Assembly (NCBI GenBank): GCA_029856235.1
Contig: JAHQWP010000070.1
Coordinates: forward strand, 1-39,982
Source: Promethearchaeia archaeon
Lineage (GTDB): Archaea > Asgardarchaeota > Lokiarchaeia > Sigyniarchaeales > SOKP01
Length of the DNA: 39,982 nucleotides
Direction of reading: 5' to 3'
Shown here: positions 25,334 to 33,624 of the stretch, piece after piece
How the letters are laid out: the number at the start of each line of letters is the position of its first letter
How positions within the stretch are numbered: position 1 is the first letter of the stretch
Translations under genes and position numbers: made by a program
The notes under the pieces: generated by a model
The model's database searches: none
The model's input: only the letters and a program-made list of their open reading frames with translations
What the model was told of the DNA's origin: nothing

Positions 25334-26056
25334 ATGATATTTCAAGATTCATTCGCTCAAAGAATTATCGTTGTATTAATTGTCCAAATATGGCCGATAT
25401 TTTACGGTTCTTATTTTGCCATTAAATTATTAAAGCGAGCTAAAACAAGATCAACCTATTCTCTTAGTAGCTTTTTTATTTTGCTTTCTCAAGCATATCT
25501 TCTAGCTGCGATCTCAATCTTTTTTCTAAATACTCCTCTGTCATACTTCTTTTATATATTAGGAATATATTGTTTCGTTTTCTGCCACTGTTTTTTTGTT
25601 ATTTTCAGTTGGGTCCTTGTTAAACTAGACAATAAATCTACTAAGTGGAAATTTGGTTTAATTCTTGTCTTTTACGGAATTGTATCGACTTATGTCTTTT
25701 GGTTAGGATATTACTTCAATGGGATAACGATTGATTTAACAACAAACTGGGTACCGAACTACAGTTGGGATTTTCTCATGTTTAGTTGGATTATATTTTT
25801 AATCTTTTTAGTTATACCCCAAATTTATTTCTCATTTAAACTTGTAAAAGTCTTTGAAGGAGTTATACTGAAACGTAGACTTAATATGTTCATCTTAGCC
25901 GTATTTCTGGAACTCTTAGTAGTTTTTTCATTATTTTTATACCATTATTTGTTTGATAACCAGATTTACCGGACATTCCATGTTATAGTGATGCCCATAA
26001 TTTCCACCACTGCTGCTTTTTTAATCTATAAGAGTTTCGGTAAGGAGTTAGAATGA
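25334..26056 (+). CDS. Seven-transmembrane protein, second of a tandem paralogous pair
   Basis: The product has 240 residues, exactly the length of the preceding protein, and aligns with it end to end without obvious gaps. Shared segments include 'QRI', 'WPIF', 'KLLKRAK', 'LSS', 'VIFSWVLVKLDNKSTKW', 'YGIVSTYV', 'NWVPNYSW', 'KVFEGVILKRR' and 'LFLYH'. The loop-charge pattern again predicts N-out/C-in. The gap between the two genes is 90 bases and contains a possible TATA element, so the copies may be transcribed separately. Keeping both copies after divergence suggests distinct roles or a heterodimer. No named family is recognised. Confidence 0.7.
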   Translation: MIFQDSFAQRIIVVLIVQIWPIFYGSYFAIKLLKRAKTRSTYSLSSFFILLSQAYLLAAISIFFLNTPLSYFFYILGIYCFVFCHCFFVIFSWVLVKLDNKSTKWKFGLILVFYGIVSTYVFWLGYYFNGITIDLTTNWVPNYSWDFLMFSWIIFLIFLVIPQIYFSFKLVKVFEGVILKRRLNMFILAVFLELLVVFSLFLYHYLFDNQIYRTFHVIVMPIISTTAAFLIYKSFGKELE

Positions 26057-26083
26057 AAAAAAGGTTAATCGTTCTTTCTTAAC

Positions 26084-26824
26084 TTACGATGTTTGAAGTG
26101 CCTTTAAAGCGATTTCTGTTGAAATCTTTGCTTCTTCAAGAGTAACCATTCCAATCGAAACACAACAAATATTGTGTTGTGAAATGTAATCGAAAGCTTT
26201 CTCTAGGTCTAACTTACCTGCTGCTAATGTTTTCATTCCGATAAAATGCTGATCCTTATGATTATCTATAATTTGCTCAAGCTTTTTTTGATCTCCCATA
26301 AACATTCCTTGAGCGTTAAATGGTATTAAAAAGGTCTTTACAGAAGGTAGATTTTCGAACGCGTATTCTAAGGTTGAAACGGGATTATGAGCTGCTACTC
26401 CCGGTATTATTCCTAAAGATTCAATTTCGTCTATAAGGTTAACTAGTTTCTCATCTTTCTTATCTGAAACCATTCCATGAGCGAAAATTAATTTTGCGTC
26501 AAGTTTGGCTAACTCATCGATTAACGGATCAGGTCCTGGAAATGTGGATCCCGTAATAACGAAGTCATTGTGAGTTTCTACCATAATTTTAACTGCTTCA
26601 CCGACTTTTCCCGCAGGTACTAATTCTATTCCGCGTCCTCCAGCTTCATAACTCGCTTCTAGTATCTCTAAAACTGCTTCAATATCATTCAAGAATCTTT
26701 TGCGGTATATTCGCGCGTTTTTACCAAATTGAGCTGCCCCTAAGAATGGTGATGTTCCTGTGGTAACTCGCGGGATTTGTTGACCTTCTATTTCATAAAA
26801 AATAATTCCTTCACCAAAGTTGTA
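26084..26824 (-). CDS. TIM-barrel protein, aldo/keto-reductase-like, unresolved start
   Basis: Starting from a TTG at 26692 gives 202 residues, but coding continues upstream in the same frame to 26824 ('GEGIIFYEIEGQQIPRVTTG', then 'TSPFLGAAQFGKNARIYRKRF'). The true protein should therefore be about 245 residues. No ATG, GTG or TTG exists in that extension, and an 11-base tandem duplication sits at its edge (26821-26842). The body reads like a TIM barrel: 'RGIELVPAG', 'DFVITGSTFPGPDP', 'KLIFAHGMV', 'IIPGVAAHNP', 'FLIPFNAQGMFMG', 'FIGMKTLAAGKLDLEKAFDYI' and 'VSIGMVTLEEA'. The last two recall the strand-7/8 region of aldo/keto reductases, but the catalytic Tyr/Lys set is not evident. The enzyme activity is unknown. 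Confidence 0.65.
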   Translation of the reverse strand, partial: YNFGEGIIFYEIEGQQIPRVTTGTSPFLGAAQFGKNARIYRKRFLNDIEAVLEILEASYEAGGRGIELVPAGKVGEAVKIMVETHNDFVITGSTFPGPDPLIDELAKLDAKLIFAHGMVSDKKDEKLVNLIDEIESLGIIPGVAAHNPVSTLEYAFENLPSVKTFLIPFNAQGMFMGDQKKLEQIIDNHKDQHFIGMKTLAAGKLDLEKAFDYISQHNICCVSIGMVTLEEAKISTEIALKALQTS

Positions 26825-26842
26825 TTAGTTTTGTATTAGTTT
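26821..26842. repeat. 11-bp tandem duplication at the 5' edge of the TIM-barrel gene
   Basis: 'tgtattagttt' occurs twice in direct succession. On the minus strand it abuts, and supplies the stop that limits, the open frame of the TIM-barrel gene, just where its start codon would be expected. Confidence 0.7.
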
Positions 26843-26990
26843 TTTTAGCAAAATTTATCACATTTAATGAATCTTTATGAGCTCACTAAAAACTTTAATA
26901 TTAAATATCGATGATTAAATTCAATTATTTTTTTTTACTTTTTATTTGAAAATAAAGATTCAATATATTGTCTTCGTTAACTTAACTAAA

Positions 26991-27965
26991 TTAAACAATT
27001 TTTTGCTTCAAAGTTGCAAAAAAGTCTGCTAAATCGATATTTCCACCGCTTATAATTATACCGATTCTTCTGTCTTTAATAAACGATGGATCAATATTAC
27101 TTGATAATAGTCCTGCTAAAGATACTGCTCCAGATGGTTCAACGATAAGTTTCATGCGCTCCCAATAGAACCTCATAGCGTCAATAATTTGCTCTTCAGT
27201 CACCGTAATAATTTTATCAACATTTTCTTGTATTATGGGGAAAGTTAATTCCCCTACGGAAGTCCTCAAGCCATCAGCTATAGTATTTGGGTTTTCCACA
27301 GGCACTCGTTTACCAAGTTGAAACGATCGAAATGCGTCATCTGCGTTTTTAGGTTCAACACCAATAACTTTTGTTCTTGGATCTATTCCTTTTGCAGCTA
27401 TCGAACATCCACTAATCAAACCACCGCCACCAATTGGAACAAACAGTAAATCAATTGGATCTATGGAATTCATCAATTCATAAGCGGTTGTCCCCGCACC
27501 AACAATAACACTATTATCATCAAATGGGTGTACTAGCTTGTAATTATACTCATGTATCAATTCTTCTGCTTTTTTAGCTCGATCACCTGGATCGTTTCCA
27601 CACAAAACAACTTCTGCTCCGTATCCTTTTGTAGCTTGAATCTTGGAAGGGGTTGCATTATTAGGCATTACGATTGTAGCTTTTATTTGTAGTATAGTTG
27701 CCACCAAGGCAACGGCTTGGGCAAAATTCCCTGATGAGTGTGCAATAATTCCTCTCTCTCTTTCAACTACTGGAATATGACTGATGCAGTTCCATGCTCT
27801 TCTAAATTTAAACGATCCCGTTCTCTGAAAATTTTCACATTTTACAATTACACGTTTTGCTCCCGTAATCGAATCTAAGGTTCTACTCGTCATTACAGGC
27901 GTAATATTTGCTATACGAGAAACTACTGTATAAGCGTTTTTGATGCTCTTAAAAATTTTTATCAA
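26991..27965 (-). CDS. PLP-dependent threonine/serine dehydratase-like enzyme (fold type II)
   Basis: The 324-residue product has the hallmarks of the threonine ammonia-lyase/serine racemase family. The PLP lysine is K53 in 'QRTGSFKFRRA'. 'SSGNFAQAVA' (77-86) is the substrate-carboxylate loop, and 'PIGGGGLISG' (177-186) is the glycine loop that holds the PLP phosphate. 'IISGGNIDL' near the end carries the residue that contacts the pyridine nitrogen. It would deaminate threonine or serine to 2-oxobutyrate or pyruvate. It lacks the C-terminal regulatory ACT domain of biosynthetic IlvA, so a catabolic or racemase-like enzyme is more likely. It is transcribed away from the hydrolase gene at 28122. 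Confidence 0.87.
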   Translation of the reverse strand: MIKIFKSIKNAYTVVSRIANITPVMTSRTLDSITGAKRVIVKCENFQRTGSFKFRRAWNCISHIPVVERERGIIAHSSGNFAQAVALVATILQIKATIVMPNNATPSKIQATKGYGAEVVLCGNDPGDRAKKAEELIHEYNYKLVHPFDDNSVIVGAGTTAYELMNSIDPIDLLFVPIGGGGLISGCSIAAKGIDPRTKVIGVEPKNADDAFRSFQLGKRVPVENPNTIADGLRTSVGELTFPIIQENVDKIITVTEEQIIDAMRFYWERMKLIVEPSGAVSLAGLLSSNIDPSFIKDRRIGIIISGGNIDLADFFATLKQKIV

Positions 27966-28121
27966 CTCCTCATTTAAATGTTATATAATGGTATCTGGAA
28001 TAATAAGTCCTAACGATTTATTCTTGTTAGTATAATTAATACATGTAATCTTAAAAAAAATAGTAAAATTACGAAAGATAATTCTTAAATTATAAATATA
28101 ATCAAGAATAATACGATTATT

Positions 28122-28934
28122 ATGCCATATATAGAACTTGACAAAGGTTATAAGATTCACTATATAGAAAAAGGAGAAGGGAAGAATTTAGTGTTCATTC
28201 ATGGTTTTTTAGGGTCTACATGGTTATTTGAAGCACAAGTAGAACTGTTCTCAAGTAACTATCATACGATAGCAATAGACCACTTAGGTCATGGAAAAAG
28301 TGATAAACCAGAATCAGAGTCATATGAATTAGCAGAATTAACGCAATATTTAGAGGAAGCGCTTTCAAAAATAATAGGCGATGAAAAGATTATTCTTGTA
28401 GGTCATTCGATGGGCGGTATGATTAGTTTAATCTACGCTACAAATCCCATTTTAGCTAAAAGATTAGAGGGATTAATTTTAATGTCAACAGCACCCAACC
28501 TTAATAATCCCGGTTTAGTCCAATACATTAAAGACTTAAAATCTGGAGAAATGTCTCTCAAAGATAGAGAAACGATTGAAACGATTTTTATTGGACTCTG
28601 CTTCCAGCGAAAAGCAAGGAAAGAACAAACAGAATTAATTAAAGAATTTGTAGATTTAACGCTTCAAAACGAAGAATATGTAGGGCTCCGAACGATGGAA
28701 TCTATTGTAAATAACTTCAATGTGGAAAATAAACTAAAAGACATTAGTACTCCTACTTTGATATTATCAGGGGATAAGGATATTTTTATACTTCCAGACG
28801 AATCAAAATCGATGGCCCAGAAAATTCCTAACTCCACATTGGTAATTTTAACTCCAAAGATTGGACATATGATCCAATATGAGGCAACTAATGAGTATAA
28901 TAAAGCAATAGAATCATTTTTAGAAGAATTATAA
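28122..28934 (+). CDS. Alpha/beta hydrolase
   Basis: The 270-residue product has 'VFIHGFLGSTW' (24-34) with the HG oxyanion-hole turn and the nucleophile elbow 'GHSMGG' (S96). The acid is D220 in 'LSGDKDIF', and the histidine is H249 in 'IGHMIQYE'. 'AIDHLGHGKSDKP' (51-63) is the usual strand-4/loop segment. A short cap region lies between about 125 and 195. The triad is complete, so it is a serine esterase, lipase or C-C hydrolase; the substrate is unknown. No signal peptide is present, so it is cytosolic. It converges with a polytopic membrane protein gene, and a palindrome lies in the gap. Confidence 0.87.
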   Translation: MPYIELDKGYKIHYIEKGEGKNLVFIHGFLGSTWLFEAQVELFSSNYHTIAIDHLGHGKSDKPESESYELAELTQYLEEALSKIIGDEKIILVGHSMGGMISLIYATNPILAKRLEGLILMSTAPNLNNPGLVQYIKDLKSGEMSLKDRETIETIFIGLCFQRKARKEQTELIKEFVDLTLQNEEYVGLRTMESIVNNFNVENKLKDISTPTLILSGDKDIFILPDESKSMAQKIPNSTLVILTPKIGHMIQYEATNEYNKAIESFLEEL

Positions 28935-28993
28935 ATATTTTTTTTTATTAACTATTATTTCGTGAATAATATTTGAAATATCTGAATATCTGA

Positions 28994-29014
28994 AATTATT
29001 CAGACTGAATAATT
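28994..29014. terminator. Perfect 10-bp palindrome between convergent genes, followed by T runs
   Basis: 'aattattcag' and 'ctgaataatt' flank a single A. It is 60 bases after the alpha/beta hydrolase stop and about 18 bases beyond the end of the membrane-protein gene on the other strand. T-rich sequence follows it on the plus strand ('tttactttttttttat'). A transcript-end element is plausible; the nearly absent loop also fits a dimeric-protein site. Confidence 0.45.
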
Positions 29015-29031
29015 TTAATTTTACTTTTTTT

Positions 29032-29727
29032 TTATATAAATATGATTTTTTCGAAGAGAAAATAGAAAAAGGATGCACTTCCTAAATATAGGAGCATTAT
29101 ACCAAAAGCAGCTATAATCAACATTAAGTAATGTTGAGTTTTTATTTTTTCAAAGTAGTAAAATGTGCTTAGACCTAGTATTACTTCAGGAATAATAATG
29201 TAGATGGCTAAATGATCTAGAAATAGAGTGACATTTTGAGGGTACCACGATTGAAGCATCCACATAGTCTGTTCGGCAACGACAAAAATACCGAATGAAA
29301 GTAATCCTACGACAACAAAGGTTTTAACAGGGGAATAGTTCTCTTTTACTTTCAGTCCAATGTAACAAAGTAAAAACAAGGGGATAGCCCACAATCCTGC
29401 CATATATCCCGAAACTGTACCAATTTTAAAAAATCCATCCTCTGGAAAGACTAATATGTTTAATTGAGCCGATAGGAACCAATCAGGCCATATTTGGAAT
29501 ATACTAATTAAAAAAACAAAAATCCATAGCTTAACCCATTCATTATATTTCCAAAACAATCCTCCTAATAGAATTAACAAATTGTAACAAACTACAAGTA
29601 AGAACAATTTAATTCCTATCGCAATTGGGAATTGTATTAATAAAACAGCAAAACATAACCCTATGAAAATAAGATGGATGATAATAAAATCTTTAGTCGC
29701 TTTTGATGGATTTGTATTTTTCTCCAT
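29032..29727 (-). CDS. Polytopic membrane protein, about seven helices
   Basis: The 231-residue product has a polar basic N-terminus and about seven hydrophobic helices (around 14-35, 37-58, 66-82, 104-124, 134-152, 166-190, 198-225). Basic stretches 'GLKVKENYSPVK' and 'YFEKIKTQ' mark cytosolic loops. 'IWPDWFLSAQLNILVFPEDGFF' (79-100) is a distinctive loop/helix that faintly recalls the conserved P-x-E-x-x-FF motif of lycopene-cyclase-type membrane proteins; I regard that as weak. It starts at ATG 29727 with 'GTGAT' three bases before it and a TATA box about 27 bases upstream. The function is unknown. Confidence 0.65.
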   Translation of the reverse strand: MEKNTNPSKATKDFIIIHLIFIGLCFAVLLIQFPIAIGIKLFLLVVCYNLLILLGGLFWKYNEWVKLWIFVFLISIFQIWPDWFLSAQLNILVFPEDGFFKIGTVSGYMAGLWAIPLFLLCYIGLKVKENYSPVKTFVVVGLLSFGIFVVAEQTMWMLQSWYPQNVTLFLDHLAIYIIIPEVILGLSTFYYFEKIKTQHYLMLIIAAFGIMLLYLGSASFFYFLFEKIIFI

Positions 29728-29748
29728 AATATCACAAATATTAAAGAA

Positions 29749-29759
29749 ATATATATACT
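29749..29759 (-). promoter_or_regulatory. TATA box of the 29727 membrane-protein gene
   Basis: On the minus strand 'agtatatatat' is centred about 27 bases before the ATG at 29727. The mRNA would begin at or just before the start codon. Confidence 0.45.
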
Positions 29760-29801
29760 TTTAAAATACTTTAAATAAACAAAAATTCTATTAAAAACTA
29801 A

Positions 29802-29806
29802 GTGAT
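29802..29806 (+). promoter_or_regulatory. Shine-Dalgarno GTGAT before ATG 29811
   Basis: GTGAT ends four bases before the ATG of the second alpha/beta hydrolase and supports that start. Confidence 0.4.
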
Positions 29807-29810
29807 ATAA

Positions 29811-30641
29811 ATGTCAATTGATGTTAAAAAGTTAAGAGAAGATTTTAAGGAACCTTTCGAGTTAATTACTACTTCTGATGGAATTACATTATTTTTACGA
29901 AAATGGGAATCCCAGAGTCCATCAAATAAGGCTATCCTCATTTTACATGGGATAACTGCGTATAGTGGACCATACGAAATGTTTGCTAAGGCAATCTCAA
30001 AAACGGGATTTACTGCTCTCGGTTTAGATCTAAGAGGACATGGGTTATCTGACGGAAATAGAGGCGATTATCCTAGTAAAGAGAGATTAATAAACGATCT
30101 TATCGAAACTATCTCATTTCTAAAGAAAAATTATAGTACACTATTAATATTTGGACACAGCTTAGGAGTTCTTACCGCTCTACTAGCAAAACTAAATAGT
30201 AAAGAAAAAATTGACGGGTTAATATTATTGAGTGCAGGTAAAACTGTAAATCCGGGCGTGTACAAAAGTCCTTCAGTTCTAGAGAAATTGAAAATATTGA
30301 TGAGTTCTATTTTTCACCCTAGCAAACCTGTGATAAGTTATTATCGAGAGGGTATTTTAGGCTTAGACGATCCGTTATTTAATTTCAAATATACACTACG
30401 ATTTATGAGACTAGTGGGTTTTAAAGATATAGACCTTTCAGAAGAAATAGATTGTCCAATACTTCTTGGTGTTGGAGAACACGACGAATTATTCTCTGTT
30501 GAATCAGCTCAATCGCTACTCGATGAACTTCCTTGCAAAGATAAGAAATTCTTTATAATGCCTGGCGCTAAGCATGCTGTGGAATTTAATGAGGAAGTGT
30601 TCAATGAAACTAAATCTTGGTTAACTACTAAATTCTCATAA
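29811..30641 (+). CDS. Alpha/beta hydrolase, monoacylglycerol-lipase/lysophospholipase-like
   Basis: The 276-residue product has 'TTSDGITLFLRKW' (20-32) and 'AILILHGITAYSGPYEMFA' (41-59), then 'GLDLRGHGLSDGNRG' (71-85). The nucleophile elbow is 'FGHSLG' with S117. Downstream are 'LLGVGEHDELF' with the acid and 'PGAKHAVEFN' with the histidine. The 'R-G-H-G-x-S-x-G-x-R-G' stretch is typical of Hydrolase_4 (serine aminopeptidase S33/monoacylglycerol lipase) proteins, which cleave acyl glycerols or lysophospholipids. In an archaeon, substrates would be fatty-acyl esters from food or other cells, or a different ester. A hydroxyacyl-CoA dehydrogenase gene begins about 32 bases downstream, so the two are probably cotranscribed. 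Confidence 0.85.
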   Translation: MSIDVKKLREDFKEPFELITTSDGITLFLRKWESQSPSNKAILILHGITAYSGPYEMFAKAISKTGFTALGLDLRGHGLSDGNRGDYPSKERLINDLIETISFLKKNYSTLLIFGHSLGVLTALLAKLNSKEKIDGLILLSAGKTVNPGVYKSPSVLEKLKILMSSIFHPSKPVISYYREGILGLDDPLFNFKYTLRFMRLVGFKDIDLSEEIDCPILLGVGEHDELFSVESAQSLLDELPCKDKKFFIMPGAKHAVEFNEEVFNETKSWLTTKFS

Positions 30642-30673
30642 TATATCCAAAGTTATTATTAGTGAGATTTGGT

Positions 30674-31525
30674 ATGACAACGGAAATTAAAAAGGTTGGG
30701 ATTGTCGGAGCTGGTTTTACCGGAAAACAAATAGCCGCTCAAACCGCTTTAAATAATTTCATTGTAAGTGTTTATGATCCCAATTCAACGATATTAGAAA
30801 ACGCTGAGAAATACATTAAAGGAGTGTTAAAGCGCAATAAGCGATTGGACGCGATCCAAAATGTTCTGTATTACTCAGAGATAGTTAAAGCGTTAAAGGG
30901 CGTTGATCTAGTTGTTGAAGCAGTTCCTGAGAATCTGGAGTTAAAAAAGAAAGTTTTTTCGCAGATAGATGATATTACACCAGCTCATGCAATAATAGGG
31001 ACAAATAGTTCTTCTTATCCTGTTTCAAAAATTGAGTCAGCGGTCAATAGAAAAGATAAAGTGTTAAATTTGCACTTTTATCCCCCTATTCCGACGCGCC
31101 CAATGGTAGATATCATGCGAGGCTCTGAAACAAGCGATGAAACCTTTGAAATTGGTAAAAATTGGATAAAAAATATCGGATGCGAACCTATCGTAGTTAA
31201 AAAAGAATGTTTAGGTTTTGTTTTTAACAGAATCTGGCACACTGCGAGAAAAGAGGCTTTAAACATGTGGGATAAAGGATATGCCGATATAGAAACGATT
31301 GATACCGCATGGAAAATTTTTACAGGAATGAAAATGGGTCCTTTTGTCTTAATGGATGGAATTGGTTTAGATACTGTATATGCTGTACAAATGTCTTATT
31401 TCGAAGAAAGTCGAGATCCCCGCGATAAACCACCAGATGCTCTCAAACAAATGGTAGAGAAAGGAGATCTTGGTATGAAAACGGGAAAAGGATTCTATAC
31501 ATGGAAAAAAAAGAAAAAATCCTAA
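30674..31525 (+). CDS. 3-hydroxyacyl-CoA dehydrogenase-family enzyme
   Basis: ATG 30674 is preferred over an in-frame GTG at 30662, because the Rossmann strand starts at once ('KKVGIVGAGFTGKQIA'). The 283-residue product has the dinucleotide loop GxGxxG, 'VDLVVEAVPENLELKKKVF' (the HAD signature with catalytic-region Glu), 'IGTNSSSYPVSKI', and 'VLNLHFYPPIPTRPMVDIMRG'. 'GFVFNRIWHTARKEALNMWDKG' and a GxGFYxW ending close it. The histidine in 'LHFYPP' corresponds to the family's catalytic His. It oxidises a 3-hydroxy acid or acyl-CoA with NAD+. The 'FYPP' rather than 'FNPP' and the single short C-terminal domain also allow L-carnitine- or 3-hydroxy-acid-dehydrogenase activity. The AEC carrier is convergent, three bases away. 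Confidence 0.83.
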   Translation: MTTEIKKVGIVGAGFTGKQIAAQTALNNFIVSVYDPNSTILENAEKYIKGVLKRNKRLDAIQNVLYYSEIVKALKGVDLVVEAVPENLELKKKVFSQIDDITPAHAIIGTNSSSYPVSKIESAVNRKDKVLNLHFYPPIPTRPMVDIMRGSETSDETFEIGKNWIKNIGCEPIVVKKECLGFVFNRIWHTARKEALNMWDKGYADIETIDTAWKIFTGMKMGPFVLMDGIGLDTVYAVQMSYFEESRDPRDKPPDALKQMVEKGDLGMKTGKGFYTWKKKKKS

Positions 31526-31528
31526 TAT

Positions 31529-32464
31529 TTAACCATTTAAAAGTAAAATTAAGATCCAAATAAGGCCAAAACTGATTATTATTGTAAGATTTACCGTCAT
31601 CGTAACTAATTTTTGATCGTATCCATTTTCTACCGAAAATGGGATAACAGCAAGACCAACCGGAAGGATCAATGATAAACAGATAATAATTCTGAAAAGA
31701 GGGCTGAAAATGGATGAGGCTAATAAGAAAAATAAGCTTAACCCTACAACAAGTCCCACGCTATATCTTAATATCAAAACTTTTATTATTGATATCCATT
31801 CTGATTTTCTGAATTTAAAGTGAAGAAATATACCTAACAATAACAATGCCAGAGCTGTGTTAGCCCTCGCAATAATATCTATTAGGTCTGAAACAAAACT
31901 TGGAATTAAAACTCCTGTAAAATTGATAATTAGTGCAATAATGTAACTTAATAATGGAGTGGATCTTATTAACCGCTTCAATATATATTTAAAATTAATT
32001 TTTACGACATTATCTTGGTTTTTTGGCGAATAAATGGTTCCCAAAATATAGCACAATATGAATATTGTAAAGGCGTTTCCTGCATCAACGAGAGTAATAT
32101 ATTGCATCCCTGCTTGACCCCAGATACCTTCTACTAAAGGGAAAAAAAAATTCGCGACATTGAATCCTACCATTGTCATGATCATAGCTCCTTTTATGTG
32201 AGAAGGATGTTTTCGAAAAGTTAATACACCAATAAATGCCATAATGAAGCCAAACGCTATACTAATTAGAGGGAGGAGTGCCAACGATATATCAAATTGG
32301 ATTGTGGTAGTAAATTTGAGAATTACAGCTGGAAGAGTAATATTAAAAATGATTTTAGCAATTGTGTCACCATCAGTTTCTCTTAATATCTTTAATTTTT
32401 TAACTATATATCCAATAGCTACTATTAAGATTGATAATAAAAAAACTACATTTACGTCTGCCAT
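31529..32464 (-). CDS. AEC-family (auxin efflux carrier-like) transporter
   Basis: The 311-residue product has about ten hydrophobic helices in two five-helix halves. The N-terminal 'LLSILIVAIGYIVKKLKIL' and 'TIAKIIFNITLPAVILKFTT' show the AEC signature of a broken helix with 'N-x-x-L-P'. 'MVGFNVANFFFPLVEGIWG' follows at about 100-118, and 'NTALALLLLGIFLHFKF' in the second half. Prokaryotic AEC proteins carry organic anions such as malate and malonate, or other carboxylates. Between a hydroxyacyl dehydrogenase gene and a beta-keto-acid cleavage gene, a carboxylate substrate would fit; this is inference from position. Confidence 0.82.
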   Translation of the reverse strand: MADVNVVFLLSILIVAIGYIVKKLKILRETDGDTIAKIIFNITLPAVILKFTTTIQFDISLALLPLISIAFGFIMAFIGVLTFRKHPSHIKGAMIMTMVGFNVANFFFPLVEGIWGQAGMQYITLVDAGNAFTIFILCYILGTIYSPKNQDNVVKINFKYILKRLIRSTPLLSYIIALIINFTGVLIPSFVSDLIDIIARANTALALLLLGIFLHFKFRKSEWISIIKVLILRYSVGLVVGLSLFFLLASSIFSPLFRIIICLSLILPVGLAVIPFSVENGYDQKLVTMTVNLTIIISFGLIWILILLLNG

Positions 32465-32582
32465 GTGCGCTAAATTTTTACTCTTGCTTAATTGGTAAAT
32501 AAAATATTTAAAACAATTAAATAATTATCTACCTTGTTTTCATGTTATGAAAGAGAAGAAATTATAATTAAGGTTTGAAAAA

Positions 32583-33500
32583 ATGAAACCAAACTTATTA
32601 ACAGATAAAAAGGTTATAATAACTGCCGCTATTACAGGCGGAATTCACGGTAAATGGGCTAATCCATCACTACCCTTAACCGCTGAAGAACAAGCACAAA
32701 GCGCTTTAGAATGCTATGAAGCAGGAGCATGTATTGTTCATATTCATGTCCGTGGAGATGACGGTCAAAATACTCCAGATTTAACATATTACGGTAATTC
32801 TATCAAAAAAATTGGTGAAAAGTGTCCAGTAATAAGACAAATAGGAAACGGCATTGGGGCGCGAGTTGTTGAGCACCACTTTACTACTAAATCTGGTAAT
32901 AAAAGAATGACAACTGAAATCGTCCAACCAACCCTAGAAGAACGCCTAAACCTTCTCAATATAGATCCTGAACCGGAGATGCATACTATTAACGCTGGCT
33001 CATTTGAATTTAGAACGCCGTACGGGGGTGATTTGTTTAAAAATCCTCAAGAGTTTAACCGCAAATACATAAAAAGGTGTAATAAAAAGGGATTTGGTAT
33101 AGAAATAGAAGTATACGATTCGAGTCACATTACTAATGTTTTAGAATTTGTCGAAACGGGACTATTAAAACCACCCTTACATTTCAGCTTAGTTTTAGGA
33201 ATTAAAGGAGGTGCCGAAGCTAATCCTGCTAACCTCTTACATATGGTTGATCAATTACCAGAAAACTCAACATGGCAAGTTGTAACTGTAGGTAAATTCA
33301 ATTTGAGAACTACAGTAATGGCAATGTGTATGGGTGGAAATATTCGAACTGGTTTAGAAGACACGATCTATTATCAAAAAGGTGAGCTTGCTCAAGGTAA
33401 CGCTCAATTAGTAAAGAGGATGGTTAGGATCGCAAACGAAATTGGAAGAGAAGTCGCTACCGTTGATGAAGCCAAAAAGATGTTAGGCATAAAGAACTAG
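32583..33500 (+). CDS. Beta-keto acid cleavage enzyme (BKACE, DUF849 family)
   Basis: The 305-residue TIM-barrel product has the BKACE hallmarks: 'KVIITAAITGGIHGKWANPSLPLT' (10-33), the zinc ligands H53 and H55 in 'IVHIHVRGDDG', 'MHTINAGSFEF', 'GIEIEVYDSSHI', 'LHFSLVLGIKGGAEAN', and 'GKFNLRTTVMAMCMGGNIRTGLEDTIY' near the end. BKACEs condense a beta-keto acid with acetyl-CoA to give acetoacetate and a new acyl-CoA; the founding member acts on 3-keto-5-aminohexanoate in lysine fermentation. The substrate group varies among subfamilies and cannot be told here. A dehydrogenase that could make the keto acid and a possible carboxylate carrier are immediate neighbours. Confidence 0.88.
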   Translation: MKPNLLTDKKVIITAAITGGIHGKWANPSLPLTAEEQAQSALECYEAGACIVHIHVRGDDGQNTPDLTYYGNSIKKIGEKCPVIRQIGNGIGARVVEHHFTTKSGNKRMTTEIVQPTLEERLNLLNIDPEPEMHTINAGSFEFRTPYGGDLFKNPQEFNRKYIKRCNKKGFGIEIEVYDSSHITNVLEFVETGLLKPPLHFSLVLGIKGGAEANPANLLHMVDQLPENSTWQVVTVGKFNLRTTVMAMCMGGNIRTGLEDTIYYQKGELAQGNAQLVKRMVRIANEIGREVATVDEAKKMLGIKN

Positions 33501-33615
33501 GGAAAACCAAATATTGATATGTCTTCTTCAACATGACTTATTTTTTGGATATTACTTTTTTCTCATACTAACACTTATTAATTGAAGTTAGATCATAATA
33601 ATTAGCACCATTATA

Positions 33616-33621
33616 GGTGAT
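33616..33621 (+). promoter_or_regulatory. Shine-Dalgarno GGTGAT before ATG 33625
   Basis: A full GGTGAT ends three bases before the ATG, which fixes the start of the two-TM zinc-ribbon protein. Confidence 0.5.
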
Positions 33622-33624
33622 TTA

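Noticed and set aside
24521-26056. 7-TM pair as microbial rhodopsins
   Set aside because: The seventh helix has no lysine for retinal and the typical rhodopsin helix-3 motif is absent.
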